From: an uncultured bacterium
GTDB lineage: Bacteria > Actinomycetota > Coriobacteriia > Coriobacteriales > Atopobiaceae
Length of the DNA: 64,000 nucleotides
Assembly (NCBI GenBank): GCA_905214865.1
Contig: CAJMNO010000004.1
Coordinates: 1 to 64,000 of the forward strand
Reading direction: 5' to 3'
The position numbers and the translations under genes are program-made. Every line of letters starts with the position of its first letter. The stretch's first letter is position 1. The notes under the pieces are model-generated. The model was not told the origin of the DNA, did no database searches, and saw only the letters and a list, made by a program, of their open reading frames with translations. This document shows positions 34,210 to 43,314 of the stretch, one piece after another.

Positions 34210-35511
34210 CTACGGCTTTCGCCGCATCCCCGAGAGGAGAGCCGCACCCTCGGGCGTCACGTCCAGGGTCGCGAAGTAGTCGGCGGGCGTCTCCGCGCGC
34301 CTGATCAGGCGGACGTCGCCGTCGCTCTGGAGCAGGAGCTCCGCCGAGCGCAGCCGGCCGTTGTAGTTGTATCCCATGGAGTGCCCGTGGGCGCCGCAGT
34401 CGTGGACGAAGAGCAGGTCGCCCACCTCGGTATGCGGGAGGGGCCGCTCGCGGGCGAGCTGGTCGGAGTTCTCGCACAGGCCGCCCACCACGTTGTAGGT
34501 GCCCCCCACGGACTCGTCCTCCCTGCCCATGACCGAGATGTGGTGGTAGGCGCCGTACATCGCCGGGCGCATGAGGTTTGCCGAGCAGGCGTCGACCCCC
34601 AGGTAGTCGTGGTAGGTGACCTTGTGGTGGATCACGCGGGTCACGAGCGCGCCGGCGGGGGCGGCGATCCAGCGGCCCAGCTCGGAGCGGATGGAGACGT
34701 CCCCCATCCCGGCGGGGACCAGGACCTCCTCGTAGGCTCGCCTGACGCCCTCGCCGATGGCGCGGATGTCGTTCTCGCGCTGCCCTGGCTCGTACGCGAT
34801 GCCGATGCCGCCGGACAGGTCCACGAACGCCACGTGGACGCAGAGCTCGTGGGAGAGGTCCGCGGCGAGATGGAACAGCCGCCGCGCCAGACGGGGGTAG
34901 TAGTCGTCCCCCAGCGTGTTGCTCGCGAGGAACGCATGGATGCCAAACTCCTTGACCCCGGCGTCGCGGAGGGTGAGGAACGCCTCGCGCAGCTGCGGGA
35001 CGGTCATGCCGAACTTGGAGTCCTGCGGCGTGCCGATGATGCCGTTTGCCGCCTCGAAGTCGCCGCCCGGGTTGACCCGGCAGCACACCGTCCGCGGGAA
35101 CTCCCCCACGTTGTCGCGCCAGAACCCCAGCTGGTCGAGGGAGTCAAAGTTGATGGTCGCGCCGAGGTCGCGCGCCAGGCGGTAGTCGGCGAGCGGCGTG
35201 TCGCTCGAGGTGAACATGGCCGCCTCGCCGCTTATGCCGCAGGCGTCGGAGAGCATGAGCTCGGTGAGCGAGGCGCAGTCGGTTCCGCAGCCCTCCTCCG
35301 CCAGGATGCGGATGATGGCGGGGTTGGGGGTCGCCTTGACGGCAAAGTGCTCGCGGAAGCCGGGATTCCAGGCGAATGCCTCGTTAAGGGCACGGTCGCG
35401 GGCGCGCAGCAGGTCCTCGCTATACAGGTAGAACGGCGTGGGATGGCTCTGGGCAATCTGCTCCAGCCGCTCCCTCGTGACGAAGGGCCTCTTCGTGGCG
35501 GATGTGCTCAC
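34210..35511 (-). CDS. lysA: Diaminopimelate decarboxylase
   Basis: 433 residues, fold III PLP enzyme that makes L-lysine from meso-diaminopimelate. The PLP lysine is in FAVKATPNP (about residue 59), with SGGIGI, SELGRWIAAPAG and CENSD downstream. HDCGAHGHSMGYNYNG is a variant of the usual DAGAYG loop. The start is set at GTG 35511; the longer frame back to 35643 runs into the riboswitch. GGGAG lies 11 bases before the start and can be masked by the leader structure. Confidence 0.93.
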   Translation of the reverse strand: MSTSATKRPFVTRERLEQIAQSHPTPFYLYSEDLLRARDRALNEAFAWNPGFREHFAVKATPNPAIIRILAEEGCGTDCASLTELMLSDACGISGEAAMFTSSDTPLADYRLARDLGATINFDSLDQLGFWRDNVGEFPRTVCCRVNPGGDFEAANGIIGTPQDSKFGMTVPQLREAFLTLRDAGVKEFGIHAFLASNTLGDDYYPRLARRLFHLAADLSHELCVHVAFVDLSGGIGIAYEPGQRENDIRAIGEGVRRAYEEVLVPAGMGDVSIRSELGRWIAAPAGALVTRVIHHKVTYHDYLGVDACSANLMRPAMYGAYHHISVMGREDESVGGTYNVVGGLCENSDQLARERPLPHTEVGDLLFVHDCGAHGHSMGYNYNGRLRSAELLLQSDGDVRLIRRAETPADYFATLDVTPEGAALLSGMRRKP

Positions 35512-35522
35512 CTGCAAATCAT

Positions 35523-35760
35523 CTCCCGGGGCGTGTCGGCGAGTTTGCGACCTTACGGAAGAGGCGAGCCTGGCACCCCGGTAAGATAGCTCACCCGCGC
35601 GGTGGTGCGCGGACAGTCGCACGGGTGTTCCCCGTACGCCCACCGGGGAAGGGTGCCCCCACCCCCAGTTCGGCGGACCTCGCCTCGCACGGTCTCGCAG
35701 CCCGCCGGCTCCACCGTGCCCTTCGTGTCCGCTCCTCTATCAGTGGGGTGAGAGTAGCAC
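35523..35760 (-). promoter_or_regulatory. Lysine riboswitch (L box) in the lysA leader
   Basis: On the minus strand the conserved order is seen: TGATAGAGGAGCGGAC near 35720 (5' core), GGCGAGGTCCGCCGAA near 35670-35685 closing P2, a G-rich P3, GTACGGGGAACACCCGTGC as P4, then CGACTGTCCGCGC and the P1 closing side GGTGAGCTATC near 35590. These match the lysine aptamer core. After it, CCGGGG (35576-35581) can pair with CCCCGG (35526-35531), which abuts the GGGAG ribosome site, so control of translation is likely. Confidence 0.92.
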
Positions 35761-35857
35761 CGGCGGATGGCGGGCCGCCGGGCGGACGGCGGTCACGTAA
35801 CACGATGGGAACGTTCCTCTCCCCCAAGACGGGGGGCGACGGAGCCAGGGCCCTTGG

Positions 35858-36982
35858 CTAGGGCACCCGGACCAGGCGCTCGTACGCCTGGAGCCCCCGC
35901 ATCAGCACTGACTCGTCGAAGTCGAAGGCATCCGAGTGCAGGGGGATCCCCGTGCCGGTGCCCAGCAGCAGGAAGACCCCGGGAAGGCTCCTTTGGTACC
36001 AGGCAAAGTCCTCGGCGATCAGCAGCGGCTCGGGGACGTCGCGCAGGTCCGGGAGCGCCCCGCGCACGAGGGAGAACAGCGCGTCGTCGTTCACCACCGG
36101 GGGGTAGCCGTCGGAGAAGTGCGTCCGCGCCTGGCAGCCCAGCGAGCCCGCGACGCCGTCGGCAAGGGTGGCGAGGTCGGCGCGGCACCTCTCCCCCATC
36201 CCCACGGAGAAGGTCCTGAGGCTTCCCTCCAGGTGCGCGTGGTCGGCGATCTGGTTGCGCACCGACCCGGCCTCCATGCGCCCGAACTTGAGGAGGCACG
36301 GCTCCTCCGCCCCCCTCTCCCCCATATAGGAGTACGAGGACAGGAGGAAGCGGGCGCACGCCTCGAGCGCGTCGCGCCCGTCCGACGCCTTGGCTATGTG
36401 GCTGGCGCGGCCGAGAAAGTCGAAGGTGGCCTCGTTGCTGGCGGCGAGGAGGGGGCCGGGCCTGCTCGCCACGACCCCCGCCGGGAGGTCGGGCCACAGG
36501 TGGAAGCCGAAGATGCGGTCGGCGTGCAGCCTGTCGAACACGCCCGTCTGGCACACGACCCGGGCACCTCCCGTGGTCTCCTCGGCGGGCTGGAACACCA
36601 GCAGGACGTTGCGCGGGAGCTCGTCCACGTGCAGCGCGAGGTGACGCGCAAGGCCCAGGACCATGGCCATGTGCCCGTCGTGCCCGCAGGCGTGCATGCG
36701 CCCGGGGGTGCGGCTGGCATAGGGGGCGCCCGTGCGCTCGGTGACGGGCAGCGCGTCCATGTCCGAGCGTATGGCGGTGGTGGCTCCGGCGCCCACGTTC
36801 ACCAGCAGGCAGACCGTGGACTCGCAGGGCTCGAGCACGCTCAGGCGGTCGTCGGCGGCCGCGAGGGGGTCGAGCACGGAATGCACGTAGGCGCAGGTGC
36901 CGGGGAGGTCGAAGTCGACCTCCGGGATCTGGTGGAGGTCACGGCGGTAGCGCCGCAGCAGCTCGAGGTCAGGCTCTTCCAT
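35858..36982 (-). CDS. M20-family amidohydrolase, probable N-acetyl-diaminopimelate deacetylase
   Basis: 374 residues. M20 metal motifs are present: HACGHDGHMAMVLG, FQPAEETTGGA and FGFHLWPDLPAG, and GRASHIAKASDG is in the dimer domain. In the acetylase branch this enzyme type (YkuR-like) removes the acetyl group from N-acetyl-LL-diaminopimelate. The neighbouring aminotransferase and DapH make this role more likely than hippurate or auxin-conjugate hydrolysis. Start ATG 36982 overlaps the end of the aminotransferase gene by 14 bases; GTG 36994 is an alternative. Confidence 0.85.
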   Translation of the reverse strand: MEEPDLELLRRYRRDLHQIPEVDFDLPGTCAYVHSVLDPLAAADDRLSVLEPCESTVCLLVNVGAGATTAIRSDMDALPVTERTGAPYASRTPGRMHACGHDGHMAMVLGLARHLALHVDELPRNVLLVFQPAEETTGGARVVCQTGVFDRLHADRIFGFHLWPDLPAGVVASRPGPLLAASNEATFDFLGRASHIAKASDGRDALEACARFLLSSYSYMGERGAEEPCLLKFGRMEAGSVRNQIADHAHLEGSLRTFSVGMGERCRADLATLADGVAGSLGCQARTHFSDGYPPVVNDDALFSLVRGALPDLRDVPEPLLIAEDFAWYQRSLPGVFLLLGTGTGIPLHSDAFDFDESVLMRGLQAYERLVRVP

Positions 36983-38144
36983 CGCTCGCCCCACCCTCCC
37001 TCAGCGCATCCACGAAGCGGGCGAGACGGGCGAGGCCCTCCGCCAGCGTGTGGTCGTCGCACGCGTAGCTCAGGCGCACGTGTCCCTCTCCCCCAAAGAA
37101 CGTGCCGGGCACCAGGGCGACCCCCGCCTCGCGGATGGCCCGCTCGCAGAACTCCTCGCTCGTCAGGCCAAACTCCCGGACGTCGGGGAAGGCGTAGAAG
37201 GCGCCCCGCGGCCTGGGGGTGGGAAGGCCCATCTGCCCCAGCGCCTCAACCACGCGGTCGCGGCGGCGATGGTAGCTCTCGCGCACCTGGTCGACATCCG
37301 TGCCCAGCGCCTCGACGCCCGCATGCTGCACGAAGGCGGGGATGCTGCTCACGGCGAACTGGTGCACCTTGGCCGCCTGCCCCATGACCCAGGAGGGCCC
37401 CAGGAGCCACCCCATGCGCCAGCCGGTCATGGCCCAGGGCTTGGAGAGGCTCCCCACCACCAGGGTGCGGTCGGCGAGCTCGGGGTGGGCGGGTGCGAAC
37501 GAGGGCGCCTCCCCGTCGTACGAGAGGAGCCGGTACACGTCGTCGCACACCACGAACAGGTCGTGGTCGCGCGCGGCGGCGGCCACCGCGGAGAGGCTCG
37601 CGTCGTCCAGGACGCAGCCCGTGGGGTTGTTGGGGGAGCAGAGCACGACCGCCTTGGTGCGGGGCGTGACGGCACGACCGAGGACGGCGGGGTCCACCTG
37701 GTAGCCGGCAGGCTCGGTGTCGAGCTCGACCACCCGTGCCCCCAGGAGCGAGGCGATCGAGCCGTAGAGCGAGAACGCCGGCGTGGGGACGATGACCTCG
37801 TCGCCGGGCTCGAGGATGGTGGAGAGGGCAACGAACAGCGCCTCCGTGGCCCCCACGGTGGCAATCGCGTTGGCGGGGGTCGCGACCTCGTCCGAGACGC
37901 CCCGGGCCGCCTCGGACGACGCAATGGCCTCGCGCAGCCAGGGGAAGCCGTTGTTGGGCGGGTAGTGGGTGAGACCCGCCGCGAGGTCCTCCCCCACCCG
38001 GTCGCGGATGGCGGGCGGCGTGCCCTCACCCGGCTCGCCCAGCGTGAGCGAGACGCAGCCGGGGGTCGCCGCGGCAAGCGCGGAGAAGCGCCTGATCCCC
38101 GAGGGCGCAAGCCCCCGCAGGCGCGGGTTGATCGTGAGTGCCAT
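36969..38144 (-). CDS. Class I/II aminotransferase, probable N-acetyl-diaminopimelate aminotransferase
   Basis: 391 residues, fold type I PLP enzyme. SPNNPTG and the PLP-lysine block VVGSLSKPWAMTGWRMGW are clear; GHVRLSYACDD gives the substrate-carboxylate Arg. B. subtilis PatA does the equivalent step next to YkuR-type deacetylases, and the deacetylase gene overlaps this one, so the N-acetyl-2-amino-6-oxopimelate step is the best assignment. Start ATG 38144 has GGGAGG upstream. Confidence 0.85.
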   Translation of the reverse strand: MALTINPRLRGLAPSGIRRFSALAAATPGCVSLTLGEPGEGTPPAIRDRVGEDLAAGLTHYPPNNGFPWLREAIASSEAARGVSDEVATPANAIATVGATEALFVALSTILEPGDEVIVPTPAFSLYGSIASLLGARVVELDTEPAGYQVDPAVLGRAVTPRTKAVVLCSPNNPTGCVLDDASLSAVAAAARDHDLFVVCDDVYRLLSYDGEAPSFAPAHPELADRTLVVGSLSKPWAMTGWRMGWLLGPSWVMGQAAKVHQFAVSSIPAFVQHAGVEALGTDVDQVRESYHRRRDRVVEALGQMGLPTPRPRGAFYAFPDVREFGLTSEEFCERAIREAGVALVPGTFFGGEGHVRLSYACDDHTLAEGLARLARFVDALREGGASDGRA

Positions 38145-38159
38145 GGGTACCTCCCGGGT

Positions 38160-38225
38160 CCCACGCCCGCCGCGGCACCGGTGCCCCGACTGCCGTCGGG
38201 AGGCGCCGCGGGCGGGACGGAGGCC
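38160..38225 (-). terminator. Hairpin between gatB and the aminotransferase
   Basis: CCCGCCGCGGC and GCCGCGGGCGGG form a long G+C stem with an inner loop. It lies in the 93-bp gap and may end or attenuate gatCAB transcripts. No U-tract. Confidence 0.5.
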
Positions 38226-38237
38226 CCTCTCCCCTGC

Positions 38238-39797
38238 CTAGGCCTCGAGCTTCTGCCTGAGCAGCTGGTTGAACAGCTTGGGGTTGCCCTTGCCCTTGCT
38301 CGCCTTCATGCACTGGCCCACCAGGTAGCCCACGACCTTCTTGTTGCCGTCGTGGTACTGCTGGACCTGGTCCTGGCACCTGCCCAGGACCTCGTCCACG
38401 ATGGGCTCGAGCGCCCCGGTGTCGGTGACCTGGCGCATGCCGCGCTCGTCCACCACGCGCTCCGGATCGTCCTGGGTGCCGTTGACCGCCTCGAGCACCT
38501 CGCGCGCCTGGGCAAAGGTGATGGCGTCGCCGGCGAGGAGCGTGGAGATGGAGCGGACCTGGGCAGGGGTGAGGGCGTCGAAGGCGGGGACCAGGTTGAC
38601 CATCACGTTCGCGATGGTGGGGACCACGCGGCCATCGGCGCCGTCGGCCGCCTCCTCGAAGAAGCCCGCCGTGACGGGGTCTCCGGCAATCTGGGCCGCG
38701 TCGGCGCGCTTGAGGCCGAACGACGCGACGTAGCGGTCGCGCTTGGCGTCGGGAAGCTCGGGGATGCGGGCGCGGCAGTCGTCGATGAACTCGTCGGAGA
38801 GGTCGAAGGGCGCGAGGTCGGGGTCGGGGAACAGCCGGTAGTCGTCCGCCGTCTCCTTCACGCGCATGACCACGGTGCGCTTGCGGCTGGGCTCCCAGTG
38901 GCGGGTCTCCTGGTAGATGATCCCGCCCTCCTCGAGCACCTCCGCCTGGCGGCGGATCTCGTACTCAAGGCCGTCGTGCAGGCTCTTGAACGAGTTGATG
39001 TTCTTGAGCTCGGTCTTGGTGCCCAGCTCGTGGGTCCCGCGGCGGCGCAGGCTCACGTTGCCGTCGCAGCGCATGGAGCCGCTCTCGAGCGAGCAGTCGC
39101 TGATGCCCAGCGTGCGGAAGGTCTGCTGGAGCTTCTCCATGAAGAGGCGCGCCTCCTCCGGCGTGCGGAGGTCGGGCTCGGTCACGAGCTCGATGAGCGG
39201 GGTGCCGCAGCGGTTGTAGTCGATGAGGGACTCGGTGGCGTCGGCGATGCGTCCCTCCTCGCCGCCCACGTGCACCATCTTGGCGGCGTCCTCCTCCATG
39301 TGGATGCGCAGGATGCGGATGGGGACCGTGTAGGAGCCGTCCTCCGCCTTGCGCACGGTCACCGGCGCGGCGACGTCGTGGGCGGCCACCGTGTCGGTGC
39401 CGGTCTCGACCCCATCGGGGCGCTCGGAGGCACCCTCGCCGGACACCTCGAGGTCCAGGTGGCCGTACATGCAGAAGGCGACCGGGCCCTGCGTGGTCTG
39501 GAAGTTCTTGGCCATGTCGGGATAGAAGTAGTGCTTGCGGTAGAACATCGAGTGCTTCTGAATCTGGCAGTTGGTCGCCAGGCCCGCCATCACGATGGAC
39601 TGGATCGCCTTCTTGTTGGGGACGGGCAGTGCCCCGGGCATGCCCAGGCACACCGGGCACACGTTGGTGTTGGGCTCGTCGTCGTGGCTCAGCTTGCAGT
39701 TGCAGAACATCTTGGTCTCGAGCGTGGTGAGTTCGGTGTGGACCTCCAGGCCGATGACGGCCTCCCAGTCCTGGAGCACCTCCTGGAGGCTCCTCAT
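38238..39797 (-). CDS. gatB: Asp-tRNA(Asn)/Glu-tRNA(Gln) amidotransferase subunit B
   Basis: 519 residues. GatB binds the misacylated tRNA and activates it. VIGLEVHTEL at the start, NCKLSHDDEPNTNVCPVCLGMPGALPV with zinc Cys residues, and the C-terminal YqeY-like tail (FNQLLRQKLEA) are typical. It overlaps gatA by the four bases ATGA, so translation is coupled. Confidence 0.97.
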   Translation of the reverse strand: MRSLQEVLQDWEAVIGLEVHTELTTLETKMFCNCKLSHDDEPNTNVCPVCLGMPGALPVPNKKAIQSIVMAGLATNCQIQKHSMFYRKHYFYPDMAKNFQTTQGPVAFCMYGHLDLEVSGEGASERPDGVETGTDTVAAHDVAAPVTVRKAEDGSYTVPIRILRIHMEEDAAKMVHVGGEEGRIADATESLIDYNRCGTPLIELVTEPDLRTPEEARLFMEKLQQTFRTLGISDCSLESGSMRCDGNVSLRRRGTHELGTKTELKNINSFKSLHDGLEYEIRRQAEVLEEGGIIYQETRHWEPSRKRTVVMRVKETADDYRLFPDPDLAPFDLSDEFIDDCRARIPELPDAKRDRYVASFGLKRADAAQIAGDPVTAGFFEEAADGADGRVVPTIANVMVNLVPAFDALTPAQVRSISTLLAGDAITFAQAREVLEAVNGTQDDPERVVDERGMRQVTDTGALEPIVDEVLGRCQDQVQQYHDGNKKVVGYLVGQCMKASKGKGNPKLFNQLLRQKLEA

Positions 39798-41290
39798 GCG
39801 AGGTCACCCCCCTTCCCGGCAAAGTCGGGCGCGACGATGCCGCTCGCGTCGTAGGCGCGCTCGATGGCGCGGGCAAACTGCAGGAGCATGCGGTCCCTGA
39901 ACGCGGGGCCCTGGAGCTGGGCCGACACGGGCAGCCCCGAGTCGCGACCGAGGCCCAGGGGGACGCTGACGCCGCCGTTGCCCACGATGTTGTTCGAGAT
40001 CGTGAACATGTCCGACGCGTACATCTGGGTGGGGTCGGACAGCTCGCCAAACTTGAACGCCGTGCGGGGGGCCGCCGGCATGAGGATAACGTCGCACTTC
40101 TCGTATGCGCGCTCGTAGTCCTGCGTGATGAGGGTCCTCACCTGCTGCGCGGGATAGTAGTAGGTGTCGTAGACGCCACTCGAGAGCAGGTAGGCGCCGA
40201 GCATCTGGCGGCGCTTGGCCTCCTCGCCAAAGCCGTGGGCGCGCGAGAGCGAGGTCTGCTCGGCCAGCGTGGCGCAGCCCTGCTCCTGGTACCCGTAGCG
40301 AACGCCGTCAAAGCGGGCGAGGTTGCTGAAGGCCTCGCAGGGCGCGATCACGTAGTATGCCGAGATGGCGCTTGCGATGTTGGGGAGCTCAACCTCCACC
40401 ACCTGGGCGCCCTGGTCCTCGAGGGCGCGGGCGGCGCCGTTCACAGCATCCCTGACCTCGTCAGTGAGGCCCTGGACCTCCATGAGCTGGGGGACGACGC
40501 CCACGCGCTTGCCCGCTATGGGGTCGTCCAGGTGCTCCAGGAAGTCGACCGGGCAGTCCTGGCTGGTGGAGTCGAGGGGGTCGCGGCCAGGCGAGACGAG
40601 CGCGTTCATGGCAAGGGCGACGTCCTCAACGCGGCGACCGAACGGCCCCACCTGGTCGAGGGACGAGCCAAAGGCGACCACGCCGTAGCGGCTCACGGCC
40701 CCGTACGTGGGCTTCATGCCCACGACGCCACAGAGGCTGGCCGGCTGGCGGATGGAGCCGCCGGTGTCCGACCCCAGCGAGACCGTGACCTCGCCCGAGG
40801 CGACCGCCGCCGCGGAGCCGCCCGACGACCCGCCGGGGACGCGCGTGGTGTCCCAGGGGTTGTTGGTGCGGTGGAACGCGCTGGACTCCGTGGACGAGCC
40901 AAACGCGAACTCGTCCATGTTGGCCTTACCGATGGGAGTCGCGCCGGCATCGAGCATGCGCCGCACGCACGTTGCCGTAAACGTGGACTCGTAGTTCTCG
41001 AGCATCCTCGAGGCACAGGTGGTGTGGGTGCCAACCAGGTGCATGTTGTCCTTGAACGCGCAGGGCACTCCGGCGAGGGGGCCAAGCTCCTCTCCCCTGG
41101 CCTTTGCCTGGTCGGTCCTCTCGGCCGCCTTGAGGGCGAGGTCCGCGGAGACCTCCAGAAACGCCTGGACCTGCGGCTCGCGTGCGTCGACGGCGTCAAG
41201 GGACGCGCGGGCGACCTCTGCGGCGGAGAAGTCCCCCGCCCTCACGCCGGCGGCTATCTGGGCAGCGGAAAGCTGGTCAAAGTTCGCCAT
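39794..41290 (-). CDS. gatA: Asp-tRNA(Asn)/Glu-tRNA(Gln) amidotransferase subunit A
   Basis: 498 residues of the amidase signature family. The Ser-cisSer-Lys triad is in PCAFKDNMHLVG (Lys), GGSSGGSAAAVASGE and SDTGGSIRQPAS. GatA frees ammonia from glutamine for transamidation. TGATG joins gatC and gatA (1-base overlap). Confidence 0.97.
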   Translation of the reverse strand: MANFDQLSAAQIAAGVRAGDFSAAEVARASLDAVDAREPQVQAFLEVSADLALKAAERTDQAKARGEELGPLAGVPCAFKDNMHLVGTHTTCASRMLENYESTFTATCVRRMLDAGATPIGKANMDEFAFGSSTESSAFHRTNNPWDTTRVPGGSSGGSAAAVASGEVTVSLGSDTGGSIRQPASLCGVVGMKPTYGAVSRYGVVAFGSSLDQVGPFGRRVEDVALAMNALVSPGRDPLDSTSQDCPVDFLEHLDDPIAGKRVGVVPQLMEVQGLTDEVRDAVNGAARALEDQGAQVVEVELPNIASAISAYYVIAPCEAFSNLARFDGVRYGYQEQGCATLAEQTSLSRAHGFGEEAKRRQMLGAYLLSSGVYDTYYYPAQQVRTLITQDYERAYEKCDVILMPAAPRTAFKFGELSDPTQMYASDMFTISNNIVGNGGVSVPLGLGRDSGLPVSAQLQGPAFRDRMLLQFARAIERAYDASGIVAPDFAGKGGDLA

Positions 41291-41607
41291 CAGCGGTCAC
41301 CCTCCTCGGTTCCCAGGATGGACGGGACGCGGAAGTAGCGACCCTCGGAGGATCCGGCGTTCTTGAGGGCGACGTCGATGGGGAGCGCGCGGACGGAGTC
41401 ATCCACCACGTCCTCGCCCATCACGTTTGAAAGGTCGCCGATGGGGTGGAACGTGGGCTCCACCCCGTCGAGGTCGTACTCGGTGATGGGCTTGAGCAGC
41501 TCGACCGCCTCGTTCATGTAGGTGGTCATCTCTTGGAGCTCGTCGCCCGTCAGGGCGATGCGGGCGTAGTCGGCGATGCCGGCGACGTCTTCCTGGCTCA
41601 GGGGCAT
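41290..41607 (-). CDS. gatC: Asp-tRNA(Asn)/Glu-tRNA(Gln) amidotransferase subunit C
   Basis: 105 residues. GatC wraps GatA and GatB together. IADYARIALTGDELQEM and DLDGVEPTFHP are the family blocks. Start ATG 41607 has GGGAGGAA upstream; the longer frame to 41799 enters the repeat region. It is first in gatC-gatA-gatB. Confidence 0.95.
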   Translation of the reverse strand: MPLSQEDVAGIADYARIALTGDELQEMTTYMNEAVELLKPITEYDLDGVEPTFHPIGDLSNVMGEDVVDDSVRALPIDVALKNAGSSEGRYFRVPSILGTEEGDR

Positions 41608-41760
41608 GCGTTCCTCCCAGCCTTCTTTGCGCTGCGGGCGAGACGTGCGATTCCCCGTCCGCATCTGTCGTCTGTCTTGCGTGAACATTCTAGGCGAAGG
41701 CCCGCCGCCCGCGCGAAGGCGCAACCCTTCGGAAAACTTTGATGGGGAGTGGCTCCTCGC

Positions 41761-42047
41761 CGCCAATAAGTACGTCCCGCGTGCACACACGGGATGCAAC
41801 TTCTGACATCAACGCCGCCCCACGCGGCACCGGAAGGCTTCCCTGCCTAATACCACGCCCCGCGTGTACACACGGGAGGGGATTTCTGGCATCCCCCCAC
41901 TCACAAGGGCCCCCTCTGCCAAATATTCCGTCCTGCGTGTACACACGGGACGAGGGTTTGACGTCAGGCACACTCCAAAGCTGCCGAAAGTCTCTCCCCC
42001 GTCAAAATTTGCTCATCGTGTGTACACATGGGACGAGATATTAGACA
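41761..42047. repeat. Palindrome array, family 3, locus B
   Basis: Four 48-bp imperfect palindromes start at 41761, 41844, 41917 and 42000 (steps 83, 73, 83). Cores read CCCGCGTGTACACACGGGA. The outer arms vary more than at locus A. Confidence 0.9.
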
Positions 42048-42407
42048 CGGGCACCTCCAGACATCCAGACGCCCGGACCCACGATGCCCACGACAGGAAG
42101 TTCATTGGCTATGAGTGGGGGCAGGACGCCCCTCGCCCAGCCCTGCAAGTGCGTCATCACAGGTCAGACCCCTCGCAAAGAAGGGCAAGCTCTCACCGGC
42201 CGCTCCCCTCGGCACGCTTCCGGCCTTAGGCTCCAGGCAACTACGATCACGGCGAAGAATCGGTGGACTATGAATGGGCGGGTCGCTCGCCTTCCGGGCA
42301 AGCCGGCCCATCCATGCGCGGCGGGTCACCGTGACCCCCCTCTTAGAGCTCTTTCCCGCAAGGGAGAGCTACCGCGGCGGGTCGGGCACCTCTCGGGGAG
42401 GGCCAAT

Positions 42408-43085
42408 TGGCAGCAAGCTCCCGATGTGCGCACTTCCCCCTGACCGTAGCTGCCACGTCTGCTCGTCCACGTCGCGTTTCCCCAGTTGGTTCCTCATCAG
42501 CCGGTCAACGATGGCAGAGAGCTTCCTTCGTGAGTGCTCACATCGGGAAGCGGCGGCCAACGGGACCCAGAAAGGGGACCAACTGGCGGCAGACTCCGGG
42601 TGTGTGCACTCACATCCGGCTCCCGCTGCCACGGAGGTCCCGGCGAGTTGCGTCTCCCCAGTTAGCCCTCCATCAGAAAGGAAACCATGGCAGCAAGCTC
42701 TCGAAGTGAGTACTCATGTCGGGAAGCGGCTGCCATCGACGGAAGGGAAGACTGCCGGCTGGCAGCAAAGCGGTCGCGTGAGCACTTTCGCGCCGGCACA
42801 GCGAGGGGCCAGAACATATTTGCCCAGTTGGCGTCCCATCAATGTTCCAACCGTGGCAGAAAGCCCATCGCGTGAGTGCTCACGCGAGGCTTCCGCGCAT
42901 ATCGGGGCGGAAAAGTGGCCCGTTTGGCAACAACTCGTACGCGTGAGTACTCATGCGAGCCGTTTGGTGCCAGGGACGGGGCACCCCATTTTCTATGAGT
43001 CTTTTACCTGTGCAGATGCCACGGGGTCACAGGACCCCGCCGCCCGGCCACCGGAAAAGTGCTCACGCGAGTCTTCCTCTGCCAT
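42408..43085. repeat. Palindrome array, family 1, locus C
   Basis: Seven copies start at 42408, 42512, 42584, 42688, 42760, 42854 and 42925 (steps 104, 72, 104, 72, 94, 71), with a right half-copy at 43059-43085. Early copies have CGATGTGAG-type arms. Later ones share a CGCGTGAGTGCTCACGCG-type core. Long spacers keep GCGTTTCCCCAGTTGG and CATCA. Confidence 0.9.
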
Positions 43086-43213
43086 GGTTCATGCCCTGAT
43101 GTCGGGAGCACCCGACATCACAAGCTTGCCCGGCACTCACGCCGCCACATACGCAAGCGAACACGTCACTCTTCCGTCAACGGGATCGAGAGGACACCGC
43201 TGAACCCCCTCTT

Positions 43214-43229
43214 CCCCTTCTTTGACTCT
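43214..43229 (+). repeat. CCCCTTCTTTGAC motif, family 4
   Basis: Single direct copy of the motif at 14906 and 56320. Confidence 0.5.
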
Positions 43230-43314
43230 TTTCCAATCCCGCAGGCAAACGTCCGCCCTCGACGGGGTTCCGACGACAGAACGGAAGTCCCTCTCCGCCA
43301 CCCGACTCACACGA

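Larger units (their letters stand above)
41608..43314. other. Gene-free gap with repeat arrays
   Basis: 1.7 kb upstream of gatC. It contains a family 3 array (41761-42047), the longest family 1 array (42408-43085) and a CCCCTTCTTTGAC motif (43214). Nothing recognisable was found in 42048-42407. No gene is supported. Confidence 0.7.

Noticed and set aside
42408..43085. Integron attC cassette array
   Set aside because: No integrase and no cassette genes; the core sites GTTRRRY and RYYYAAC are not consistently placed.
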